Shown here piece after piece: positions 1-5,253 of a DNA stretch of 7,337 nt (position 1 is its first letter; each line of letters opens with the position of its first letter). This DNA comes from an uncultured Oscillospiraceae bacterium. GTDB lineage: Bacteria > Bacillota > Clostridia > Oscillospirales > Acutalibacteraceae. A program made the translations under genes and the position numbers. The stretch is taken from contig USIA01000094.1 of assembly GCA_900554535.1 (NCBI GenBank), positions 1 to 7,337 of the forward strand. Direction: 5' to 3'. Under the pieces are notes generated by a model that saw only the letters and a program-made list of their open reading frames with translations, had not been told where the DNA came from and made no database searches.

Positions 1-2
1 TC

Positions 3-470
3 TCTTTGTTCGGCGAGGGGTTTATGATCATTGCCACCGTGATGTTTGCGGCGGGCACCCTCATGAGCAAAAGCGTCACCCGCACAGTAGATTCGTTTTG
101 CGCCACCGGGTGGCAGCTGCTCTGCGGCGGGCTGGTGCTGGTGATTGTCGGTTTTGCGGGCGGCGGGCGCCTTTCTGCGCCGCAAAGTCCGGCCGGCTGG
201 GGCATTTTCCTGTATCTGGCGGCTCTGTCGAGCGTGGCGTTTGGCCTGTGGACCACGCTGCTGCAAAAGTACTCCGCCGGCCGTGTGGCGGTGTATAATT
301 TCCTGACGCCCCTGTTTGGCGTGATGCTTTCGGCACTGTTGCTCGGTGAACAACTGGGCGGCTGGAAGCTGTTTGCTGCGGTCGGGCTGGTGTGCGCCGG
401 CATTCTGCTGGTGAACCTACCGCAGCGCGTGGGCACGCGGGGACGCCTCATGAACCAAAACAAGCTTTGA
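3..470 (+). CDS. EamA/DMT-family transporter, 3' part only (5' end outside the window)
   Basis: This is the C-terminal half of a drug/metabolite transporter (DMT superfamily, EamA repeat), an inner-membrane carrier of about ten helices; the substrate cannot be told from sequence. The reading frame is open from the left edge, so the TTG at 6 is not a real start. The 155 visible residues hold about five hydrophobic segments: near the N-terminal edge (FMIIATVMFAAGTLMSK), then GLVLVIVGFAGG, IFLYLAALSSVAFGLWTTLL, VAVYNFLTPLFGVMLSALLL and LFAAVGLVCAGILLVNL. The stretch SSVAFGLWTTLLQKYSAG followed by FLTPLFGVMLSALLLGE is characteristic of the second EamA repeat, and the GE ending is typical. A short polar tail follows. 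The stop at 468-470 overlaps a candidate -35 box for the next gene. The family call is secure; the function within it is open. Confidence 0.9.
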   Translation, partial: SLFGEGFMIIATVMFAAGTLMSKSVTRTVDSFCATGWQLLCGGLVLVIVGFAGGGRLSAPQSPAGWGIFLYLAALSSVAFGLWTTLLQKYSAGRVAVYNFLTPLFGVMLSALLLGEQLGGWKLFAAVGLVCAGILLVNLPQRVGTRGRLMNQNKL

Positions 471-495
471 CAAAACCATGATTTTATGCAAAAAT
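467..495 (+). promoter_or_regulatory. Candidate sigma-A promoter for the YihY-like gene
   Basis: A perfect -35 box TTGACA lies at 467-472, followed by a 17-base spacer and AAAAAT at 490-495 (four of six matches to TATAAT), with an extended -10 TG at 487-488. Transcription would begin near 502. That is downstream of the ATG at 478 and just ahead of the AGGAGG at 510-515, so the promoter supports the later GTG starts of the YihY-like gene. It is a sequence match only. Confidence 0.5.
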
Positions 496-522
496 AAGGT
501 TAGAAAGAGAGGAGGCGGCTGG

Positions 523-1509
523 GTGTTCAAAAAAGGAAGGAGGAAGGGGTGCGTGTCTCTTCTCGCGCACAATCTCTCGCTCCCCTATACCGAGCAGCCC
601 ATCTTTATCCGTCTGATTAAGCGCTTTATCGTGCACGACCTGGGCAGGGCTGCCGCTTCTCTAGCATACTATATGCTTTTTTCCCTCTTCCCGACTCTGA
701 TCCTCGTGACGATGGTCTTGGACGCCTTTAACCTGCACCTGTTTGTCACGGATCTTTTGCGCGGTTTCATTCCGGCAGAAATCTTAAATGTCCTTTCATC
801 GTATATGGAGTCACTGCCCAAAATCGACAACAGTGTGTCCAATTTGTCCTTTTTAATTGGCAGCATCCTGCTGCTGATTTATTTTACCATGCGCACGATG
901 AATTGCCTGCTGCGCAGCCTGCGTATCGCTTATGGCTACCAGCTCAAACGCTCGCCGCTGCGAAACCAGCTCAGCGTTTTTCTCTCCACGCTGCTCATGC
1001 TGATTGGCATTCTGGTTGTGCTGACGCTTTTGACCATCAGCCGCGGCATGCTCGAGGCACTCACGCCTGTGCTGCATCTGAGCAAGGCCGGCATCAGCAC
1101 TTGGAATGCGCTGCGGTTTGTAATTCTGGGTGGGATTCTGTTTGCCATTCTGTTCTGCCTTTACTATCTCTCCCCCGGCCGCAAGTATAAGCCGCTGAGC
1201 GTACTGCCGGGGACGCTGATTGCCCTGGCCTCGTGGCTGATCTTTTCCATCATCTACGCAAGTTATGTGGAAACCGTCGGCAACGGCAGATATTCCATGC
1301 TGTATGGCGCACTGGGCACTGTGGTGATCCTGCTGCTGTGGTTATATTGCAGCGGATTCGTGTTGCTTATCGGCGCAGAAATCAACGGCATTTATCTGGA
1401 AATGCGCGCGGAGATGGCGGAAAAGAAGGTAAAGGTGCCGCAGTACCGATACCTGTGGCAATGCGGCTGGATCAAATACCGCGACTGGAAAAAGGGAACC
1501 CATTTGTAA
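523..1509 (+). CDS. YihY/BrkB-family (UPF0761) inner-membrane protein
   Basis: This is a polytopic membrane protein of the YihY/virulence factor BrkB family (TIGR00765), once mislabelled ribonuclease BN; its biochemical role is not established. Numbered from GTG 523 (328 residues), hydrophobic segments fall near 44-66, 108-128, 150-172, 197-217, 226-248 and 259-291, giving six helices. Family hallmarks are ASLAYYMLFSLFPTLI at 45-60 and the final block YGALGTVVILLLWLY...LIGAEIN at 261-288. The tail is basic and cytoplasmic. The start is a choice of three. ATG 478 has no ribosome binding site. GTG 523 follows AGGAGG with a 7-base gap. GTG 553 follows AAGGAGG (537-543) with a 9-base gap. I chose 523; 553 would give 318 residues, and both keep the whole conserved domain. 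The family call is firm. Confidence 0.93.
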   Translation: MFKKGRRKGCVSLLAHNLSLPYTEQPIFIRLIKRFIVHDLGRAAASLAYYMLFSLFPTLILVTMVLDAFNLHLFVTDLLRGFIPAEILNVLSSYMESLPKIDNSVSNLSFLIGSILLLIYFTMRTMNCLLRSLRIAYGYQLKRSPLRNQLSVFLSTLLMLIGILVVLTLLTISRGMLEALTPVLHLSKAGISTWNALRFVILGGILFAILFCLYYLSPGRKYKPLSVLPGTLIALASWLIFSIIYASYVETVGNGRYSMLYGALGTVVILLLWLYCSGFVLLIGAEINGIYLEMRAEMAEKKVKVPQYRYLWQCGWIKYRDWKKGTHL

Positions 1510-1514
1510 GCAAG

Positions 1515-1536
1515 GCCGGCCTTATGAGGGGCTGGC
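1515..1536 (+). other. Hairpin just after the YihY-like gene
   Basis: GCCGGCC at 1515-1521 can pair with GGCTGGC at 1530-1536 through seven base pairs, one of them G-U, around an 8-base loop. It begins six bases after the stop codon. No U-tract follows, so it is not a canonical terminator; it could be a weak terminator or an mRNA end-protecting stem. The GGCCGGCC core is also a 12-base palindrome with its flanks (1512-1523). Confidence 0.3.
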
Positions 1537-1653
1537 AAATACATAGACGCATCGTTCGTTGTATAAACATTGGAAGGTAGGAGCGGCATGGCGCCAATCG
1601 GGCCTGTGCTTGTTCCAGTTTGAAAGCGGAAGAGACCGCAAAGGAGTATGATT

Positions 1654-2766
1654 ATGGAAGAAAAAGCAAAAGTGTACTTCACAAACATGCACACCAAGTT
1701 CGGCGACACGCTGCAAACAAAGCTCGAACGCCTGCTGCACCAGGCGGGGATCGACAACATCGATTTTACAGACAAGTTCACTGCCATCAAGATCCATTTC
1801 GGTGAACGTGGAAATCTGGCATTTTTGCGTTCCAACTATGCCCGCACAGTGGCGGATGTGGTCCGCAAGCTGGGCGGCCGGCCTTTCCTGACCGACTGCA
1901 ACACGCTCTATGTGGGCGGCCGCAAAAATGCATTGGAACATCTGGAAACCGCTGCACTCAACGGCTACACGCCCACGCAGACCGGCTGTCAGATTCTCAT
2001 CGGCGACGGCCTGAAGGGCACGGACGAGGCCCTGATTCCGGTCGAAGGGGGCGAATACGTCAAGGAAGCAAAGATCGGCCGCACCATCATGGATGCCGAC
2101 GCGATCATCTCGCTGAACCACTTTAAGTGCCATGAAATGGAAGGAATCGGCGGTGCGATCAAAAACATCGGCATGGGCTGCGGCTCACGCGCCGGTAAAA
2201 TGGAAATGCACAACGCCAGCAAGCCTTATGTCAAAACCGAGCTGTGCGTCGGGTGCGGCCAATGCGCGCGCATCTGCGCACACGATGCGCCCACCATCGT
2301 AGACCACAAATGCACCATCGATCATGACAAATGCGTGGGCTGCGGCCGCTGCATCGGCGTCTGCCCGAAGGACGCCATCTGCACCACAGATGACGAGACA
2401 AACGAAATTCTGAACAAAAAGACGGTGGAATATGCCTGGGCCGTTCTGCATGACCGGCCGCAGTTCCACATCAGTCTTGTGGTGGATGTCTCCCCCTTCT
2501 GCGACTGTCACGCAGAAAACGACCTGCCCATTGTGCCAAACATCGGCATGTTCGCATCCTTTGATCCGGTGGCGCTTGATCAGGCGTGCGCCGACGCTGT
2601 GCTCGCGCAGGATGTACTCCCCGGCTCCCTGCTGGACGGCAAAGTCAAGCGCGGCGACGACTACTTCACAGCGCTGTTCCCGGACTGCCACTGGCATGCC
2701 ATCATTGAGCACGGCAAAAAAATGGGTCTGGGCACCGATCAATATGAACTGATCACCGTCAAATGA
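1654..2766 (+). CDS. DUF362 protein with two [4Fe-4S] ferredoxin clusters
   Basis: This is a 370-residue cytoplasmic protein of the DUF362 family with an inserted bacterial-type 2x[4Fe-4S] ferredoxin module. The family is common in anaerobes; its reaction is unknown, and electron transfer or iron-sulfur chemistry is an inference. The DUF362 part includes IKIHFGERGN (46-54), TDCNTLY (80-86) and SLNHFKCHEMEGIGGAIKN (153-171). The ferredoxin cysteines are C198, C201, C204, C208 and C227, C230, C233, C237, both CxxCxxCxxxC. The first set lacks the usual proline after its last cysteine. A later PFCDCH motif (281-286) resumes the DUF362 fold and may supply further ligands. The start is ATG 1654: AAAGGAG at 1640-1646 is 7 bases from it but only one base from the upstream in-frame ATG at 1648. 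It is preceded by a 144-base gap and seems to be transcribed alone. Confidence 0.93.
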   Translation: MEEKAKVYFTNMHTKFGDTLQTKLERLLHQAGIDNIDFTDKFTAIKIHFGERGNLAFLRSNYARTVADVVRKLGGRPFLTDCNTLYVGGRKNALEHLETAALNGYTPTQTGCQILIGDGLKGTDEALIPVEGGEYVKEAKIGRTIMDADAIISLNHFKCHEMEGIGGAIKNIGMGCGSRAGKMEMHNASKPYVKTELCVGCGQCARICAHDAPTIVDHKCTIDHDKCVGCGRCIGVCPKDAICTTDDETNEILNKKTVEYAWAVLHDRPQFHISLVVDVSPFCDCHAENDLPIVPNIGMFASFDPVALDQACADAVLAQDVLPGSLLDGKVKRGDDYFTALFPDCHWHAIIEHGKKMGLGTDQYELITVK

Positions 2767-2829
2767 AACCGGCCAGCGCCGTAGCGGGCGACAGTCTGCC
2801 TCTATTTTCTTGCTTTTCAGTACATGTTT

Positions 2830-2872
2830 ATCACCTCCGCAGTCGGGCAAACTAGCTGCGGGGGTGATTTTT
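2830..2872 (+). promoter_or_regulatory. Hairpin hiding a Shine-Dalgarno sequence; also terminator-like
   Basis: ATCACCTCCGCAG at 2830-2842 pairs with CTGCGGGGGTGAT at 2856-2868 through 13 pairs (one U-G) around a 13-base loop, followed by TTTT. As a terminator it would end transcripts of the DUF362 gene, 64 bases upstream. The right arm also holds GGGGGTGAT, close to the full 16S-complementary sequence GGAGGTGAT, with its GGGGG placed 9 bases before the ATG at 2874. The left arm matches the ATCACCTCC of the 16S rRNA 3' end. The stem would therefore block ribosome access to the downstream ORF when folded. Whether it acts as terminator, translational switch or both is inferred. Confidence 0.7.
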
Positions 2873-2873
2873 C

Positions 2874-3044
2874 ATGCAACCAGAATCCACAAATAATACC
2901 AACCGCCGGCACGGCATCAGCTCCGCGCCCGCCAACCAAAAGCCGGACGACACAAAAGGCAATGCGCCCGACGAGGGCAAGTGGGAAGACTGGCTGGACG
3001 TGGAGCGCCCAATTCCGCCCTGGCCGTTCCAACGTCCGCTTTAA
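2874..3044 (+). CDS. Small hypothetical protein, 56 residues, behind an occluded ribosome binding site
   Basis: I do not recognise this ORF. It encodes 56 residues, hydrophilic and without a membrane segment or signal peptide. The N-terminal two-thirds is rich in Asn, Pro, Asp and Lys and looks disordered. The C-terminus is distinctive: KWEDWLDVERPIPPWPFQRPL contains three tryptophans and five prolines, like a short binding peptide. The start is supported by GGGGGTGAT (2860-2868), with the G-run 9 bases before the ATG. Its TAA is separated by one base from the ATG of the next small ORF, so the two are probably translated together. A rival reading, a longer ORF from ATG 2824 in the frame of the next gene, has no ribosome binding site and a low-complexity translation over this stretch. 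The protein is probably real but lacks family support. Confidence 0.6.
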   Translation: MQPESTNNTNRRHGISSAPANQKPDDTKGNAPDEGKWEDWLDVERPIPPWPFQRPL

Positions 3045-3045
3045 C

Positions 3046-3210
3046 ATGCCACAGGCGTATTGTCATCCGCAGTACGACGACCCGGAAATGCAGGCCTATT
3101 GCGACGCCCTGCCGCCAAGGGTGCAGGATTTTCTGGCGCGCTCCGGCTCCGCGCCCACAACGCTTGGAGAGCTGATGGAGGTCGCTGAACATCTACGCCA
3201 GGCCCTATAA
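3046..3210 (+). CDS. Small hypothetical protein, 54 residues, coupled to the ORF before it
   Basis: This 54-residue protein is unnamed. It begins MPQAYCHPQYDDPEMQAYCDALPPRVQDFL and ends in an amphipathic helix (LGELMEVAEHLRQAL). The layout of a DPEMQAY helix, then LPPRVQDFLARSG, then a LGELMEVAEHL helix, reminds me of short clostridial proteins with a 'DPEVQ..FDSLP..VQE.I..SG....L.EL...A..L' pattern; this is a memory-based resemblance, not a search result. There is no Shine-Dalgarno sequence before its ATG. It follows the TAA of the 56-residue ORF by one base, which fits translational coupling, so its expression should depend on the hairpin at 2830-2868. Cysteines at residues 6 and 19 are the only ones. 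An in-frame extension back to ATG 2824 is possible but poorly supported. Confidence 0.65.
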   Translation: MPQAYCHPQYDDPEMQAYCDALPPRVQDFLARSGSAPTTLGELMEVAEHLRQAL

Positions 3211-3372
3211 GCCGGGCAACAAAGCCGGGGCCGCCGAACGCTCTGTGTGCGCTTTCGGGAGCATACCGGCAAAAGCAAAGGCCCGCCTTGTCAAACGTCT
3301 CTATTCGTCAGCCCACATGTTTCACCTGATACCGCGGCTCAACTTCTTTCGGGCATCATCCGCTTAACATGC
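3211..3372. other. Gap between + strand and - strand genes; no gene seen
   Basis: This stretch separates the last + strand ORF from the terminator of the - strand dehydrogenase. I see no coding frame with a ribosome binding site and no promoter. A repeated GCCGG at 3212-3216 and 3226-3230 could form only a very weak stem, so no convincing terminator for the two small + strand ORFs is visible. Confidence 0.5.
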
Positions 3373-3414
3373 AAAAAGGCTCCACGCAATTTTCAAAGAT
3401 TGCATGGAGCCTTT
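3373..3414 (-). terminator. Rho-independent terminator of the D-lactate dehydrogenase gene
   Basis: AAAGGCTCCACGCAAT at 3375-3390 faces ATTGCATGGAGCCTTT at 3399-3414 across an 8-base loop, giving a 16-pair stem. Read as - strand RNA, the single non-Watson-Crick position is a U-G wobble and the stem runs into five U's (3377-3373). Read as + strand RNA the same position is a C-A mismatch and the U-run is only three. The asymmetry assigns it to the - strand gene that ends at 3428. Confidence 0.9.
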
Positions 3415-3427
3415 GGCATATTCAAAT

Positions 3428-4408
3428 TTAGACGACCTGCCAGGGGTTGGCAGCGCCGGTCTCAAAATAAATGCAACTCCGGATGGAATTCTCCACCATG
3501 TCGCTCACCGCCTGATCTGTGTAAAACGCGGTGTGCGGTGTGACGATCACATTCGGAAACGCCCGCAGCAGGGCCAGCTCCCGGTTTGGCAGCGGCTTAT
3601 CCTGCAAATCATTGTAATAAAGCCCCACCTCATGCTCGATCACGTCAAGCGCTGCGCCGCCAATTTTCCCCTGTTCCAGCGCATCAATCAGCGCGGCGGT
3701 ATCCACCAGCGAACCGCGGCCCGTATTCACCAGCAGCGCGTCCGGCTTCATATAGGAAAGCGTCTGCGCGTTAATCAAATGATATGTATCCGCATTGGCG
3801 GGCAGGTGCAGCGTAACGACATCACTCCGGCGCAGCAGCGTTTCCAGCGGAACATACTGGGCAAAGGGCTTCACATCCGCATTTTCGTGGCGGCTGCAGG
3901 CGAGCATGCGGCAGCCAAACCCTGTCAGGCGGGCGATGACCATGCGTCCGATGCGGCCGGTGCCGACAATGCCGACCGTCAGATTCGGCAGCTCGCGCCC
4001 CTGCATCCCCGCAAGGCTGTAATTTTGCACATCCGCATGGCGGCAGATGGACTTGACACGCCGCACTGCCATCAGAATCAGCATCAGCGTATAATCCGCA
4101 ACGCTGTGGGGCGAATAGCTGATATTGCCCACGTGCATCCCGATCTGCTTTGCGTACGCCGTATCAATGTGATCGTATCCGATTGTGCGCGTAGAAATAT
4201 ACCGCACGCCCGCATTCCAGAGTGCGTCCAGCGTCTGCGCAGAAATGGGCGTCGTGATAATGCTGATGCACCGGCTCCCCTTCGCCAGATATGCGCTTTC
4301 CGGCGTCGGCGCGCCGTCTATCAGGTTCAATTCTACACCGTATTGCTCTCCAAATTTTTTGTAATAGAATTCTTCGTCATCCCGCCGGCAAAATATGGTG
4401 ATGCGCAT
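3428..4408 (-). CDS. D-lactate dehydrogenase-like D-2-hydroxyacid dehydrogenase (VanH-like)
   Basis: This is a 326-residue cytoplasmic NAD-dependent D-2-hydroxyacid dehydrogenase, most likely reducing pyruvate to D-lactate to recycle NADH. The Rossmann motif is VGIVGTGRIG (145-154). The catalytic set is Arg231 in NTGRG, Glu260 in DVIEHE and His292 in TPHTAFYT. Their spacing (29 and 61 residues) matches R235/E264/H296 of the Lactobacillus D-lactate dehydrogenase, and HTAFYT is the lactate-type signature. ISTRTIGYDHID (71-82) and SVADYTLMLILMAVR (102-116) are also very close to VanH of vancomycin-resistance clusters. No D-Ala-D-Lac ligase or VanX-like gene adjoins it, so a fermentative role is favoured. 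The ATG is preceded by AAGGGGG with a suitable gap. The unit has its own promoter and terminator. Confidence 0.93.
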   Translation of the reverse strand: MRITIFCRRDDEEFYYKKFGEQYGVELNLIDGAPTPESAYLAKGSRCISIITTPISAQTLDALWNAGVRYISTRTIGYDHIDTAYAKQIGMHVGNISYSPHSVADYTLMLILMAVRRVKSICRHADVQNYSLAGMQGRELPNLTVGIVGTGRIGRMVIARLTGFGCRMLACSRHENADVKPFAQYVPLETLLRRSDVVTLHLPANADTYHLINAQTLSYMKPDALLVNTGRGSLVDTAALIDALEQGKIGGAALDVIEHEVGLYYNDLQDKPLPNRELALLRAFPNVIVTPHTAFYTDQAVSDMVENSIRSCIYFETGAANPWQVV

Positions 4409-4448
4409 GCCGCTGCCCCCTTGTCAATTGTCTTAAAGTTCCTGTTTC

Positions 4449-4476
4449 ATTATACCGCTTTACAGCCGGAATGCAA
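4449..4476 (-). promoter_or_regulatory. Candidate promoter of the D-lactate dehydrogenase gene
   Basis: On the - strand a perfect -10 box TATAAT occupies 4454-4449, with TTGCAT at 4476-4471 as a weak -35 box after a 16-base spacer. Transcription would start about 34 bases before the start codon. The -35 box lies only six bases from the U-tract of the terminator of the upstream gene. Confidence 0.6.
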
Positions 4477-4482
4477 GGCGTC

Positions 4483-4530
4483 AAAAAAGCCGCCGCCCTC
4501 CACGTCCAAGTGGAAAGCGGCAGCCTTTTT
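4483..4530 (-). terminator. Rho-independent terminator of the 101-residue protein gene
   Basis: The arms at 4488-4503 and 4510-4525 form a 16-pair GC-rich stem with a 6-base loop. In - strand RNA the mismatched positions are all G-U wobbles, and the stem is flanked by an A-run (complement of 4526-4530) and ends in six U's (4488-4483). On the + strand those positions would be C-A mismatches, although a T-run also follows there, so weak activity in the other direction is possible. It lies 24 bases after the stop codon at 4554. Confidence 0.88.
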
Positions 4531-4553
4531 CCGTACATGCAAATGCAGAAACC

Positions 4554-4859
4554 TTATTCTTGAAAGAAGGAATCCACGTATGTTTCCATCGCTTGATTGA
4601 GCAGCGCCTCAACAGAATCGAACTTTGTCTTTGCCAGGAAGGACGTATCCTCCAGCTTCTCCAAATCATCAAGCGTTTTCACATCGCCCTTGCACGCTGC
4701 CAGGAAATCCTGAAGCGTCGCAAACTCTGTATATGCCTGCAAGAAAGAATCATTGAGCAGATCTTCCAGCGCAAAGTTTTTTTCCAAAGCGCTGGTCATG
4801 GCCGTCAATTCCTCAAATTGCTCGAACATACCCTTTTCGCGTGGCTGGTTATTCTCCAT
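4554..4859 (-). CDS. Small acidic helical hypothetical protein with internal repeats
   Basis: I do not recognise this 101-residue protein. It is acidic, soluble and predicted to be almost wholly helical, with no signal peptide or membrane segment. Residues 38-56 (SFLQAYTEFATLQDFLAAC) and 73-90 (SFLAKTKFDSVEALLNQA) look like two copies of one motif differing by one residue in length, and 23-36 (SALEKNFALEDLLN) may be a degenerate third. The pattern is S-F-L-x-T-x-F-x-S/T-hydrophobic-LL. The end, AMETYVDSFF, recalls short clostridial proteins ending in 'ML..A...YV', but I cannot name a family. The start is ATG 4859, because GGAGG at 4871-4867 is 7 bases upstream; an in-frame ATG at 4898 has no ribosome binding site and would place the leader hairpin inside the gene. 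It has its own promoter and terminator. A structural or adaptor role is only a guess. Confidence 0.8.
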   Translation of the reverse strand: MENNQPREKGMFEQFEELTAMTSALEKNFALEDLLNDSFLQAYTEFATLQDFLAACKGDVKTLDDLEKLEDTSFLAKTKFDSVEALLNQAMETYVDSFFQE

Positions 4860-4874
4860 GTCATTACCTCCATC

Positions 4875-4892
4875 CAATGGGATGCCCCATTG
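4875..4892 (-). other. Small hairpin in the leader of the 101-residue protein gene
   Basis: CAATGGG and CCCATTG form a perfect 7-pair stem with a 4-base loop in the - strand leader, ending three bases before the GGAGG ribosome binding site at 4871-4867. It does not cover the site itself. It could stabilise the message or influence ribosome loading; no function is shown. Confidence 0.45.
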
Positions 4893-4924
4893 CATCAATA
4901 ATAGGAAAAGTTCTTGTTTTTAAT

Positions 4925-4953
4925 AGTATACAGGATTGCTGAGAGAAAAGCAA
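4925..4953 (-). promoter_or_regulatory. Candidate promoter of the 101-residue protein gene
   Basis: On the - strand, TATACT at 4930-4925 is preceded by TTGCTT at 4953-4948 with an ideal 17-base spacer. The predicted leader is about 60 bases and carries the hairpin at 4875-4892. The -10 box has five of six consensus bases; the -35 box has only the TTG. Confidence 0.5.
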
Positions 4954-4955
4954 GC

Positions 4956-4980
4956 AAAATTTGACGCAGCTTCAGCTGCA
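4956..4980 (-). terminator. Weak possible terminator after the 93-residue protein gene
   Basis: On the - strand GCAGC and GCTGC (4979-4975 and 4970-4966) pair around a TGAA loop, with one more U-G pair outside. A run of four U's follows, but only after an intervening GUCAAA. The stop codon of the gene lies inside the loop. The stem is short and the U-run displaced, so termination may be incomplete. Confidence 0.3.
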
Positions 4981-5253
4981 ATCATCCGCAGGCGGCTCTG
5001 CATCGTCCTCGCAGACTTGGTCCGCCAGGTGCAGCGCCAGATGCATCACGCCCTGCCGGTCCGGCCGCGTATCGCGCAGCAGCTCGCTGTCGTCTGCCAG
5101 ATTGCCCCACACCGAAAAGCGGCCGTCGTCCTGCAAAACCACTTCCAGCTCCAAATAGGGGACATAATCTTCCACCCGAAAATCCGGGCGATCTCCAAAA
5201 AACAATTCCGCCGCGCGGAACCGGCGTTCTCCACGGAAAAATAAACGCTTCAT
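4972..5253 (-). CDS. Hypothetical protein, 93 residues, translationally coupled to a Nudix hydrolase
   Basis: I do not recognise this protein. It starts basic and aromatic (MKRLFFRGERRFRAAELFFG), continues through a probable beta-rich stretch (YVPYLELEVVLQDDGRFSVWG, in two strands) and an amphipathic helix (GVMHLALHLADQV), and ends in an acidic tail (CEDDAEPPADDCS). There is no membrane segment or signal peptide. The start is ATG 5253: its A-T-G-A overlaps the TGA of the upstream Nudix gene by four bases, and GGGGG lies 7 bases before it within that gene's last codons. The frame stays open upstream to 5484, but that part runs antisense-like across the Nudix coding region in another frame and is rejected. 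The coupling suggests that the two products are needed together, but no function can be assigned. Confidence 0.75.
   Translation of the reverse strand: MKRLFFRGERRFRAAELFFGDRPDFRVEDYVPYLELEVVLQDDGRFSVWGNLADDSELLRDTRPDRQGVMHLALHLADQVCEDDAEPPADDCS

Noticed and set aside
2185..2850. A 221-residue open frame on the - strand
   Set aside because: It is the complement of the DUF362 coding region, with an artefactual Ala/Val/Asp-rich translation and no start signal.
2824..3045. A longer version of the 54-residue ORF starting at ATG 2824
   Set aside because: There is no ribosome binding site, the start codon lies ahead of the hairpin, and the added stretch is a low-complexity Pro/Arg/Thr sequence. 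The +2 frame over the same bases gives a better protein with a good ribosome binding site.
3428..4408. Part of a vancomycin-resistance operon
   Set aside because: Only the dehydrogenase resembles such a cluster. The neighbours on both sides are unrelated and are separated from it by their own terminators.
3404..4600. A 398-residue open frame on the + strand
   Set aside because: It runs opposite the well-supported D-lactate dehydrogenase gene and crosses its terminator and promoter. Its translation is rich in Arg, His, Gln and Pro, typical of an antisense shadow, and it has no ribosome binding site.
4860..4898. A 13-residue extension of the 101-residue protein to ATG 4898
   Set aside because: There is no ribosome binding site before it, whereas GGAGG is placed ideally for ATG 4859.
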